Positions 1 through 8,300 of a DNA stretch of 15,843 bases are shown one piece after another. Under the pieces are notes generated by a model. The model had not been told where the DNA came from and did not search any database. It was given only the letters and a program-made list of their open reading frames with translations. Numbering within the stretch: position 1 is the stretch's first letter; the number at the start of each line of letters is the position of its first letter. The position numbers were made by a program, and so were the translations under genes. Origin of the DNA: Halovivax sp. (GTDB lineage: Archaea; Halobacteriota; Halobacteria; Halobacteriales; Natrialbaceae); the NCBI GenBank assembly GCA_007119345.1, contig SKPV01000171.1, positions 1 to 15,843 on the forward strand, in the 5' to 3' direction.

Positions 1-20
1 ACGATCGAGGAGGGATCGTG

Positions 21-734
21 ATGTTCGACGAACGTGGCGTGAGCGAAGTGGTCGGGTTCGTCATCGTCTTCGGCCTCATCATCGGCTCCGTCGGCATCCT
101 CTACGTGAGTGGCTTTAGCGCGATGGAGGATTTCCAGGAGGGCGAACAGACCAAGAACGCGGAGCGTGCGCTCGATGCGATGGCCGAGAACTTCAACGAC
201 ATCCAACGGAATGACGGCATCAACACCCGGTCGAGCGAGTTGAATTTGCGGGGCGGTACGATCCAGACGGATACTAACGAGACGAACATGACGTTGACCG
301 TAAGGGAAGGTGGCGTTGAAATATACGATAACGAACTATCGCTCGGCGCATTCACGTACGAGCATGACGGCGCCAAATTCGCCTATCACGGAGGCGGTGT
401 CTTCCGTGAAACCGAGGAGGGCGGATTCGCCGTCCGGGACCCGCCGATCAAGTGTAAAGACGATAATCGAGCGATCGTCTCGCTCGCGGTGGTGGAAGGT
501 GACGATGTCCGTGTCATGGCCTCCGGCGGCCGCGAAATCACCGCATCAAAACAGGGCAAGGCGGAGGTGTATACGGGTGACGAGGTCGATATTACAATAG
601 AAGACTCAACGTTCGACGACGGCTGGGATAGGTTCCTCGACGACTGGGGAGAGAACGGAGATTATAGTTGCGGTGAAGAGGACGAGGGTCACGTTGTCGT
701 CAGAATAACGACTATCAACATCAGTTACGACTGA
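21..734 (+). CDS. Pilin-like secreted/membrane-anchored protein (DUF7289-like)
   Basis: The protein has 237 residues and its function is unknown. Residues 1-6 are a short charged leader ending in Arg-Gly. They are followed by VSEVVG and a hydrophobic segment to about residue 32. This is the layout of haloarchaeal type IV pilin-like (class III signal) proteins, and the RGVSEVVG start is typical of the DUF7289 group. The rest is a soluble beta-rich domain that probably lies outside the membrane, with only two cysteines (C145 and C217) that could form a disulfide. I chose ATG at 21 over the in-frame GTG at 18 because the GAGGAGGG ribosome-binding sequence at 7-14 is spaced better for it. Codon use is more A/T-rich than in the che genes (ATA, AAA and ATT codons), suggesting a different history. 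It converges on the next gene with 18 bases between the stops. The family assignment comes from recognising the N-terminus and is moderately sure. Confidence 0.75.
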   Translation: MFDERGVSEVVGFVIVFGLIIGSVGILYVSGFSAMEDFQEGEQTKNAERALDAMAENFNDIQRNDGINTRSSELNLRGGTIQTDTNETNMTLTVREGGVEIYDNELSLGAFTYEHDGAKFAYHGGGVFRETEEGGFAVRDPPIKCKDDNRAIVSLAVVEGDDVRVMASGGREITASKQGKAEVYTGDEVDITIEDSTFDDGWDRFLDDWGENGDYSCGEEDEGHVVVRITTINISYD

Positions 735-752
735 CCACTGACGAACCTCACG

Positions 753-2015
753 CTACCTGGCGCTTCCGTCCCAATCTCCGGACAGCATCGCTCGCAAGCC
801 GGCCCGCGAAACCAGTTCCTGCACCCGTTCCGCCCGATCCGCCACGCTCCCCGACGTGTTCACGTACAACCCGTTCTCGAGTCGCTCGTAGGCCGCCCAC
901 CGCGATCCGTCTTCGTCGACTGGGTCGTCGCCGAGCACGACGTCACCGTCGTCCGGGCCCCAGGGGATCCGCACGCCTCGGAGTCCGCGCTCGAAGCAGT
1001 ACTCGGTCGCTTCGGCCAGCGCGCCGGCGGACGTCGAGTGGCCGACGGCTCCGATCGAGCCGCGGTCGGTGAAGAACCGGACGACGAATTCGCCCTCGAC
1101 GTCGTCGGCGGGCGGGACGCGATCGGCGGGTGGGTTCTCGTCGGGCGGTCCCTGATCGGCGGATGCATCCGCCGCCGCCTGCTCGCTTGTCGACGCATCC
1201 CCCCGCGCGCTCGCGGAATCGGACGCTCCGGTGTCCATCGCCCGCCCCGATGGGGGCCCAGGGGACGGCGCATCAGTACTGGCACCACCCGCTACCGAGT
1301 CAGTCCGGCCTCCGTCAGATGGCACGCCAGGGCCGTCCTCGCAGCGGCCGTCGTGATCCGGAGATGCCGTCGCGTGCTCCCGGTTGACGGGCGAGTCCGC
1401 ACCCAGCGATCGGACGACGTCGTCGACGAAGCGTCCCGCATCGTCGAGGAGGGTCCGCGTTCCGATGTCACCAGCCGTCTCCGCGACGAGGTCGGCGACC
1501 CTCGCCGCCACGTCGTCACGCCGTACGGCCAGCCGTCTGGCGGAGACCTCGCGCGCCGTCGAGCGGGCGAGACGTCGATCGAGTCGCTCCCTCGTGAAGT
1601 GAGAGAGCGATCCGACGTGGTCCGGGAGCGACTCGAGGTCGACGGCGAGTCGGTCGGCGCCCCGATCGCCCGCCAGAAAGACGAACTCCCGTCCGGTGGT
1701 GTATATCGCCCGATCCACGCCCGTCGCGGCCATCAGCTCGAGGAGTTGTCGCTCAGCGCCGCCCCGGAGGGTGCGGTCTGCGGGTTCGACCGCGACGTAG
1801 ACCGCGGGCGTCGTTCCGTCCTCGCCCGCTCGGAGGAGCGCGGCGAGCTCGACGCCGCGGACGGCGACGTCGTGTTCGCGAGCGTCGTCGTCCCAGCCGA
1901 GGGCGGCGAGCAGCGGGTCGACGAGCCACTCGCGGGTCGTCGCCGCGGCGGTCGGCGGCTCCGACGCCAGCACGGACTCGGCCCGCCGCACGTACCGGCC
2001 GACGCGTTCGTCCAT
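753..2015 (-). CDS. HsdR-N-like (restriction endonuclease-fold) domain protein, function unknown
   Basis: The protein has 420 residues from ATG 2015. Residues 1 to about 150 resemble the N-terminal domain of type I restriction R subunits. There is a TREWLVDPLLAALGWD segment, then a strand ending VAVEPADR where active enzymes have a Glu-x-Lys core, then a hydrophobic IYTTGREFVFL strand. The Lys looks replaced, so nuclease activity is doubtful. Residues about 205-307 are a disordered Ser/Asp/Pro/Ala linker. Residues 308-420 form a compact C-terminal domain (EFVVRFF to the end) that I do not recognise. A longer GTG start at 2114, 3 bases after the cheR stop, would add 33 Arg/Pro/His-rich residues that look non-coding. 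If it is used, the gene joins the che operon by coupling. A weak TATA-like GATACAT lies about 30 bases before ATG 2015. No motor or receptor domain is visible, so a role in chemotaxis is only a guess from position. Confidence 0.72.
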   Translation of the reverse strand: MDERVGRYVRRAESVLASEPPTAAATTREWLVDPLLAALGWDDDAREHDVAVRGVELAALLRAGEDGTTPAVYVAVEPADRTLRGGAERQLLELMAATGVDRAIYTTGREFVFLAGDRGADRLAVDLESLPDHVGSLSHFTRERLDRRLARSTAREVSARRLAVRRDDVAARVADLVAETAGDIGTRTLLDDAGRFVDDVVRSLGADSPVNREHATASPDHDGRCEDGPGVPSDGGRTDSVAGGASTDAPSPGPPSGRAMDTGASDSASARGDASTSEQAAADASADQGPPDENPPADRVPPADDVEGEFVVRFFTDRGSIGAVGHSTSAGALAEATEYCFERGLRGVRIPWGPDDGDVVLGDDPVDEDGSRWAAYERLENGLYVNTSGSVADRAERVQELVSRAGLRAMLSGDWDGSAR

Positions 2016-2117
2016 CTGTGCCCGCGTACTCGCCGGGCGCTCATGTATCGAACGGTAGCCGACGGGCTCGGGGCGGTGTGGGTGGCCGTCGACTCGTCGG
2101 TCCCGAGACGCCACGCG

Positions 2118-2933
2118 TCAGTGTGTCGCCTCGACGGATTCGAGTTGGTAAATTCGAAGTCGGCCGTCGTGGACGGCAAAATCGGACTTCATCTGGGGCG
2201 GGATCGTTTCGGCCTTCCCGATCACCAGGTAGCCCCCGGGGCGCAGCGAATCCGCGATCGTCTCGAGCATCGACTCTTTGTACTCGTTGTCGATGTATAT
2301 AAACAGATTTCGACAGATGACGAGGTCGAAGCCGGACTTCGGCTCGTCGTTGATCAGGTCGTGGCGTTCGAAGGACACCCGCTCCTTGACGGCGTCGGCG
2401 ACGTGATAGGCGCCGTCGCGGCGTTCGACGTACTGCTCGTACTCGTCCAGAAAGGACAGCTGATCGCCGATGTCCGACGTGCGCGAACGCTCGTAGACGC
2501 CGTTCCGAGCCGTCTCGAGGGCGGCTTCGCTGATGTCGGTTCCCTGAACGTAGACGCTGGAGCCGTCGATCTCCGGATCCGCGAGCGCGAGCATCCCCAG
2601 GGAGTAGGGTTCGCGGCCGTCCGCGCAGGCGGCCGACCAGGCGTGGACAGAGTCGTTCGATTCGGATAGCGAGCGAAGGACGTCTCGAATTCCCGACCAG
2701 ACGTCGGGATTTCGAAAGAACCCGGTGACGTTGATCGAAAGCGAATCGAGCAGGGCGGCCTGTTCGTCCCCGTTCGCCCGCAGGAGATCGAAGTACGCCG
2801 CGTAATCGTCACGGCCGGTCCGACGCATGCGCGAGGAGATCCGCCGGTTCAGGTAACTTTCGTTGTAGTGACTCGTCGCAAACCCGAGTTCGTCCTCGAC
2901 GAAGGTGAGGACGTCGGCGAACGCCTCCTCCAT
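2118..2933 (-). CDS. cheR: Chemoreceptor glutamate methyltransferase CheR
   Basis: CheR transfers methyl groups from S-adenosylmethionine to glutamates on receptor signalling domains, working against CheB in adaptation. The protein has 271 residues, normal for the family. Residues 1 to about 70 are the alpha-helical N-terminal domain, with the basic NRRISSRMRR helix that contacts receptors. INVTGFFRNP (67-76) is the conserved family segment. The Rossmann methyltransferase part shows the SAM-binding motif WSAACADGREPYS (99-111), the acidic GTDIS (131-135), and LVICRNLFIYID (204-215). ATG 2933 shares a base with the cheD stop (TGATG). A GTG codon directly before it at 2936 would add one Met. 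It is the last recognisable che gene of the operon. There is no pentapeptide-binding or TPR extension, so it is a stand-alone cytoplasmic CheR. Confidence 0.96.
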   Translation of the reverse strand: MEEAFADVLTFVEDELGFATSHYNESYLNRRISSRMRRTGRDDYAAYFDLLRANGDEQAALLDSLSINVTGFFRNPDVWSGIRDVLRSLSESNDSVHAWSAACADGREPYSLGMLALADPEIDGSSVYVQGTDISEAALETARNGVYERSRTSDIGDQLSFLDEYEQYVERRDGAYHVADAVKERVSFERHDLINDEPKSGFDLVICRNLFIYIDNEYKESMLETIADSLRPGGYLVIGKAETIPPQMKSDFAVHDGRLRIYQLESVEATH

Positions 2934-3448
2934 CACAGTTCCTTCACTCCGGTTTCCCCGTTGCCGGTCTTCACGACGAGGACTCCGGTTCCTGGCGTGA
3001 ACTCGACGGTCCGGCCGTAGGTGCCGCCGACGTCCTCGGCGACCAGCGGCACGCCCAGTTTGTCGAGTTCCTCGCGCGCCGCGTCCGTGTTTCGCTGTCC
3101 GACCCCGTCGCCGAAGCTCTCGAACTCGAACATGTCGCTGCCGCCGGCGATCTTGGCCTCGACTTCCGTGTACGTGGCGCCGCGCTCGACCATGCGCCGG
3201 AGCAACGCCCTGATGGCCGTATCGGCGTACTTGCCGGGTTTCGCGTCGCTGTTCTCGACGGCGTCGCCGTCGGGAAGCATCGTGTGAGCCAGCCCGCCGA
3301 TACCGGAATCGGACTCGTAGAGGGCGATCGCCAGACAGGATCCGAGACCGTAGGACTTCAGGGTGTCCTCGCCCTCGCTGACGACCAGCTCGGAGATGCC
3401 GACCTGGACCGGTTCCGGTGCGCCGGGTTCGGTGCCGTAGGTCTTCAT
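2933..3448 (-). CDS. cheD: Chemoreceptor glutamine deamidase CheD
   Basis: CheD hydrolyses glutamine side chains of receptors to glutamate and, in other species, binds CheC and stimulates its CheY-P phosphatase activity. The protein has 171 residues, typical of the family. The catalytic cysteine is C38 in GLGSC (34-38) and the catalytic histidine is H55 in GGLAHTMLP. Their spacing of 17 matches characterised CheD enzymes. Ser32 sits where the third active-site residue (Thr) is usual, a conservative change. The later AGGSDMFEF and GGTYGRTVEF segments are also family landmarks. ATG 3448 overlaps the stop of the tandem cheC gene (ATGA), and its own stop overlaps the cheR start. The adjacent cheC genes fit a CheC-CheD adaptation and feedback module. 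Confidence 0.96.
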   Translation of the reverse strand: MKTYGTEPGAPEPVQVGISELVVSEGEDTLKSYGLGSCLAIALYESDSGIGGLAHTMLPDGDAVENSDAKPGKYADTAIRALLRRMVERGATYTEVEAKIAGGSDMFEFESFGDGVGQRNTDAAREELDKLGVPLVAEDVGGTYGRTVEFTPGTGVLVVKTGNGETGVKEL

Positions 3449-4686
3449 GAGCCTTCGATCTCTCCGAATTCGGCGGTCGTCGGGGTGTCTTCGATGCGAT
3501 CGACGTCGAGATCGTTCAGGGCCCGCTCCAGGTCGTCCTCGTCGGGAATCGCGTAGACCTCACAATCGAACTCCCGCCCGTCCGCGACCACCATCGTGTC
3601 GAAGACGAACGCGTAGTCCTGGTTCTCGCCGAGTTGGATGATGACGGGATCGACCGCGGCGGCGCCGATGTCGTGGATGAACTCGGGGGTCGAGTGATCG
3701 ATCGTCGTATCGAGGACGTTCGCCCAGCCGTCGAGAAAGCCGCTGGCCATGATGTTTCCCAGCTCCATGATGGCGCTTTTGCCCATCTGATCGAACTCGT
3801 CGGTGTCGTCGTCGCTCCCGGTCGGGACCATCGCCTCGATGATCTCTCTGGCCGAGTCCTCGTCGAATAGAAACAGGAGGTAGCCGCTCGGCGTTCCGTC
3901 GAACTCGAACGCGACGCCGACGAGCGTCTCGTTGGCCACCTCCTCCGGAATGGTCTCCAGGGAGACGAAGTTCAGCCGGCGGATCTCCACGCTGGTTTCG
4001 ATCCCGGTCAAGGTCGTCGCCGTGTTGGCGACCTCGTCGGCGCCCTGTTCGGCCATCCGGTCGAATCCGTCGAGTTTGTCGTACTCGATCCCGTCGCTGG
4101 TTCGCAGCCGCTCGAGGAGGTCGGCCATCGAGTCGTGCTCGGGGAAGAGGTAGTGACGGAACCCGGTCTCGGTGCCGACCGCGTCGATGTGGCTCTGGAA
4201 GACGAGGGCGAGATCGTCGGCGCTCGGCGCTTCGTCGATGTCGCCGAAGAAGGTCTCGGCCGACTTCCCCTCGACGAACTCCGGCGTCGTCACGTCGATC
4301 ACGGTCTCGAGGACGTCCGCCCAGCCGTCGATGAAGCCGTTGTTCATGATCTGGCCGACCTCGGTGGCGGCCGATCGGCTGAGCTCGTCGAACTCGTCGG
4401 TTTCCGACTCCGAGAGAAGCGTCTGGACGACCGAGAGGGCGCTCTCGCGGTCGAAAACCACGATCGAGTGGCCGTCGATGCCGCCCGAGAGCTCGACGCG
4501 GATGCCGACCTTCTCGGCCCCGTCCTCGAAGTCCGTGCGGATCTCGGTGCCCCGCATGAAGTTGAGCTTCGTGACCCCGACTTGCGTCTCGACTCCCGTC
4601 ATCTGAGTCAACCGACCGGCCGCGATCCCGGCACCCTCTCGGGCCATGCGGTAGAACGTCCCGAGGGCGTTGACGTCGAGTCTCAT
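3445..4686 (-). CDS. cheC: Tandem-fused CheC (two CheC units), CheY-P phosphatase family
   Basis: The protein has 413 residues, about twice a normal CheC, and consists of two homologous units (about 1-200 and 201-413). CheC-type active sites follow [DS]-x3-E-x2-N-x22-P. In unit 2 this is intact: S304, E308, N311, P334. In unit 1 the frame is kept (S105, E109, P135) but the catalytic Asn is Gln112. The other helix, which carries a second active site in canonical CheC, has lost the Glu/Asn pair in both units (for example RMAREGAG at 13-20). The fusion therefore appears to keep one full site. The unit-1 remnant could be structural, a CheD or CheY docking surface, or weakly active. ATG 4686 overlaps the preceding cheC stop by ATGA, and the stop overlaps the cheD start. 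Haloarchaea usually carry several CheC paralogues, so the gene number (cheC2 or other) is not fixed here. Confidence 0.92.
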   Translation of the reverse strand: MRLDVNALGTFYRMAREGAGIAAGRLTQMTGVETQVGVTKLNFMRGTEIRTDFEDGAEKVGIRVELSGGIDGHSIVVFDRESALSVVQTLLSESETDEFDELSRSAATEVGQIMNNGFIDGWADVLETVIDVTTPEFVEGKSAETFFGDIDEAPSADDLALVFQSHIDAVGTETGFRHYLFPEHDSMADLLERLRTSDGIEYDKLDGFDRMAEQGADEVANTATTLTGIETSVEIRRLNFVSLETIPEEVANETLVGVAFEFDGTPSGYLLFLFDEDSAREIIEAMVPTGSDDDTDEFDQMGKSAIMELGNIMASGFLDGWANVLDTTIDHSTPEFIHDIGAAAVDPVIIQLGENQDYAFVFDTMVVADGREFDCEVYAIPDEDDLERALNDLDVDRIEDTPTTAEFGEIEGS

Positions 4687-5288
4687 GCGGTGTGAGTTTC
4701 GAGCCCGTTGACCATCGCGACGAACTCCTCCAGGTCGGGGAAGGCGTAGATCTCCGCTTCGATCTGGTAGCTCGGTACCGTGAGGTTCGAATCGAAGAAC
4801 AGCGCCAGGTCGTCCCCGCCGAGACCAGCGGTTCGAACGACGATATCGCCGGCGGGCGCGTACACCAGCTGCGGCGCCGCCGTGTCGATCGCGCGACCGA
4901 GGACGTCCGCCCAGCCGTCGATGAAGCCGCTGGCCATCATGTTGCCCATCTCCTCGACGGCGCTTCTGGCCATCTTGCCGGAGACGTTGTCCATGTCATC
5001 GACCACGTCGCGCAGCATGAGCGCCGTGATCTTCTTCGCGCTCGCCTCGGGAAAGAGGATCAGAATGTGACCGTGTGGCTCGTCCAGGAGGCGGACGCGA
5101 ACGCCCACCCGTTTGCCCGCGTCGAGCTGGGACTTGATGTCCTGGACGTCGATGAAGTTCGTCTTCGTGACCTCCATTCGGGCGTCTTCGCCGGTCAGCT
5201 TGCTCAAGTTGTCGGCGACACCGTTGGTGCCGACCTTCGCCATCTCGTTAATGAAGCTCAACTTCCGAATGTCAACTTTTAGCGTCAT
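4683..5288 (-). CDS. cheC: CheC, CheY-P phosphatase (single unit)
   Basis: The protein has 201 residues, the usual size for CheC. It probably removes phosphate from CheY-P and may be controlled by CheD. The second active-site helix carries the complete motif S109-x3-E113-x2-N116-x22-P139, followed by the GFIDGWADVL stretch shared with both halves of the downstream fused CheC. In the first helix Glu15 is kept but the Asn position is Lys18, so only one functional site is expected. A GGAGG ribosome-binding sequence lies at 5300-5304, 11 bases from ATG 5288. The gene begins 46 bases after the cheA stop, the only sizeable gap in the operon, and a TTATAA box there may be an internal promoter. Its stop overlaps the next start (ATGA). 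Confidence 0.94.
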   Translation of the reverse strand: MTLKVDIRKLSFINEMAKVGTNGVADNLSKLTGEDARMEVTKTNFIDVQDIKSQLDAGKRVGVRVRLLDEPHGHILILFPEASAKKITALMLRDVVDDMDNVSGKMARSAVEEMGNMMASGFIDGWADVLGRAIDTAAPQLVYAPAGDIVVRTAGLGGDDLALFFDSNLTVPSYQIEAEIYAFPDLEEFVAMVNGLETHTA

Positions 5289-5334
5289 ATCGTTCGAATC
5301 CTCCGTCGGTTAGTTCCGATTTGCTCGTCCATGG

Positions 5335-5340
5335 TTATAA
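5335..5340 (-). promoter_or_regulatory. Candidate internal promoter (TTATAA) for cheC-cheC-cheD-cheR
   Basis: The last bases of cheA, including its stop codon, spell TTATAA. A start about 25 bases downstream would leave a leader of about 22 bases that includes the GGAGG at 5300-5304 before cheC. The box lies next to the only intergenic gap in the operon. It may also simply be the stop context. Confidence 0.28.
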
Positions 5341-8300
5341 GGTTGTTACGTCCAGGATGGTGACGACCTCCCCGCGACCGCGGACGGTCGCTCCGCTCAG
5401 TCCGGGGACGTCGCGGATGAAGCCCTCGAAGGGCTTGACGACGACCTCCTGGCGGCCCTGCACGTCGTCACAGTGCAGCGCCACCTCTCGGACGTCGCCG
5501 CGGATTCGGACGACCATCCCGTCGCCGTTGGCCCCGGTCCCGGCCGCGCCCATCGCCTCTCCCAGTTCGATCACCGGCAGTGCCTCGTCGCCGGCGTCGT
5601 AGACGAGTCCATCGTCGCTCCGGCCGACGAGTGCGGCGTCGGCGATATCGTCGATGACCTTCACCGGGACGCCGAACTGCTCGCCGCCGCTCTCGACGAA
5701 GAGGACGTCGTCGATCGCGACGCTCACGGGCAGGGTCATCCGCACCGTCGTCCCCTCGCCGGGTTCGCTCTCGACGACCACGTGACCGTTGAGTTCGTCG
5801 ACGGTTCGTCTGACGACGTCCATGCCCACGCCCCGGCCGCTGACGTCGGTCACCTCGTCGGCCGTCGACAGCCCCGGGTGGAAGACGAGATCGTAGACCT
5901 CGTCGTTCGAAAGGGCGTCGGCCTCCGACTCGGTGAGGACGTCCGCGGCCACCGCCTCGTCGCGAATGCGCTCGGCCTCGAGACCGCTCCCGTCGTCGCT
6001 GATCTCGATCGTGACGCGGTCTCGCGAGCGCTCGGCGCTGAGCGTAATCGACCCTTCGGGCGGTTTGCCCGCATCCTCCCTGGTCTCTGGATCTTCGATC
6101 CCGTGGTCGACGGCGTTGCGAACCAGGTGGATCAACGGATCGCCGATCCGGTCGAGGATACTGCGGTCCAGTTCGACGTGTTCGTTCTCCTGATCGAACG
6201 TGATCCGCTTGCCCTGTTCCCGAGCCAGGTCTCGGACGACGCGGGGCAGCCGGTTCGTCACCGTCTGCAACGGGACGAGCCGGACGTCCATCACCGTCTC
6301 CTGGAGTTCGGCCGTGATGTCCTCGAGGTCGTCGAGTTCGCGTTCGAGCGTTTCGAAGTCCTCGCGAGCGTCCACGGCCGTCCGCAACCGCACGCGGGAC
6401 GTGACGAGCCCCTCGACCAGCTGCAAGAGCGTGTCGATCTGCTCGTTGTCCACGCGAACGGATTGGGCGTGGTCGCCCATCTCCTCGGCCGCCTCCTGGT
6501 CGATCTGCTCTGGAATGTCGATGTCCGGAATCGCCATCTCCGAGAGCTCGTCGAGGAGGCGGGCGATGTCCGACTCCCCTCCGTCGTCCGCCTCGTCGCC
6601 GAACGACGTCGTTTCGCCCGGATCGAAATCGTCCTCGGCCGGACCGAACGACCCCGAGACGTCGTCCGCATCCACGTCGTCGAACGAATCGTCGATCGTA
6701 GCGGCGTCGCCGAACGAATCGTCCGCACCAGTCGCTCCGAACGCGTCGTCTACGGGCTCCTCGATGTCAGAAAGGACGTCGAGCTCGGCGTCGACCGACG
6801 CGAACGCGTCGTCGTCTTCGGACGACGCGGTCGCATCGAGGTCTTCGTCTTCGGACAACCCCGCGACCGCGTAGTCGAGATCGTCGTCGAGCGCGTCGAT
6901 CGAATCGTCGGGCCCGAATTCGACGTCGTCGAGGTCCCCGACCGGATCGAACGCATCGTCGGCGGTCCCGAAGTCGTCGATCGAGTCCTCGCCGACTTCG
7001 TCATCGACCTCCGGCGCTGTCTCGTCCGCGGTATCTTCGACGGGTTCGCCCGGCCCCCGTCGGGGTTCCGCCTCGACCGCGCCGGCATCGGCCTCGGCGG
7101 GAACGTCATCAGCTTCCGTGTCTTCGTCCGTTTCGACACTGGCCTCGGCAGTGGTATCACCGACGTCCGTCGCCGAGTCAGCCTCGACGGTAACGTCCTC
7201 GGCGTCAGGTTCCGCCTCGGAATCCACCGCGACCCCGTCCTCGGCGTCCCCCTCATCCTCCTCGGCCTCGGCCGGGTCGTCCGTCCGTTCGGCGGTCGCT
7301 TCCACGTCAGCTGCGTCCGGTTCGACGGCGGCCGAATCGGGGTCGACGCGCCCGGGTTCGTCATCTTTCCCGTCGGCGTCCTCGTCCTCATCGACGACAC
7401 GATCCCAGTCGACGTCCGGCCCGGCGTCGGAATCGGACGACCCGGCATCAGTCGAGGCGGCGTCCGCCGACTCGTCGGCGCCACTTTCGTCGGCGGGTTC
7501 ATCGCCCGACTGACCGTCCGCCGCGTCGGTGGATCCGATTTCCGATTCGCCGTCGAACAGGCCGTCGAATTCGGCGTCTCCCGCGAGGTCGTCGACGGGC
7601 ATGTCGACCGCGTCCTCGTCGAACGTGGCTTCGATGCCGTCCTCGTCGGATGCTGCATCCGTGGACGACTCGGGGCTATCGGCCGTGATCGCATCATCGT
7701 CACCCACGGTCCGCTCTCCTTCGTCCACGTCCGTCGCCGGCTCTCCGTCGACATCGTCGGTCGCGGGCCCTTCCTCGACCTCGTCCGGTCCGGGCCTTTC
7801 CTCGACCTCGTCCGTCTCCGGCTCTCCCTCGACGTCGTCGGTTGCCGGCTCTCCCTCGACGTCGTCGGTTGCCGGCTCTCCTTCGTCCACGTCCGTCGCC
7901 GGCGCTTCCGCGGCGTCGTCAGGAAGCCCTTCGTCAGCCGATCCGGGTTCGTCGACGTCGTCTTTGGACTGGTCATCGTCCTCAGCGAGAGCGGGTTTGC
8001 GCTCGATCTCGTCGGCTTCTGTCGGCGCGATCGCCGGCTCGTCCGATGTCGCCTCGACGGCGTCGACCGATTCGACGGAATCAGTCGCTCCCGCCGCCCC
8101 CGCCACCGGTTCGTCGTCGGCGGCGGATCCGACACCCACATCGTCGCGATCAGCTTCGAAGGGCTCTGCGTCCGAATCGACATCCACCTGTCCATCAGCG
8201 GACGCCACGACGGGCCCGTCGGCGACGTCGCCCTCGTCTTCGTCCGACTCCGTCGTCGAGTCCTCGGTCGGCTCCGATGGATCGGTCGAAGGGCCACCAA

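Noticed and set aside
1038..2669. A 543-codon open frame on the plus strand opposite cheR and the HsdR-N-like gene
   Set aside because: It covers two genes with recognisable protein features on the other strand, has an Arg-rich random composition and no ribosome-binding site.
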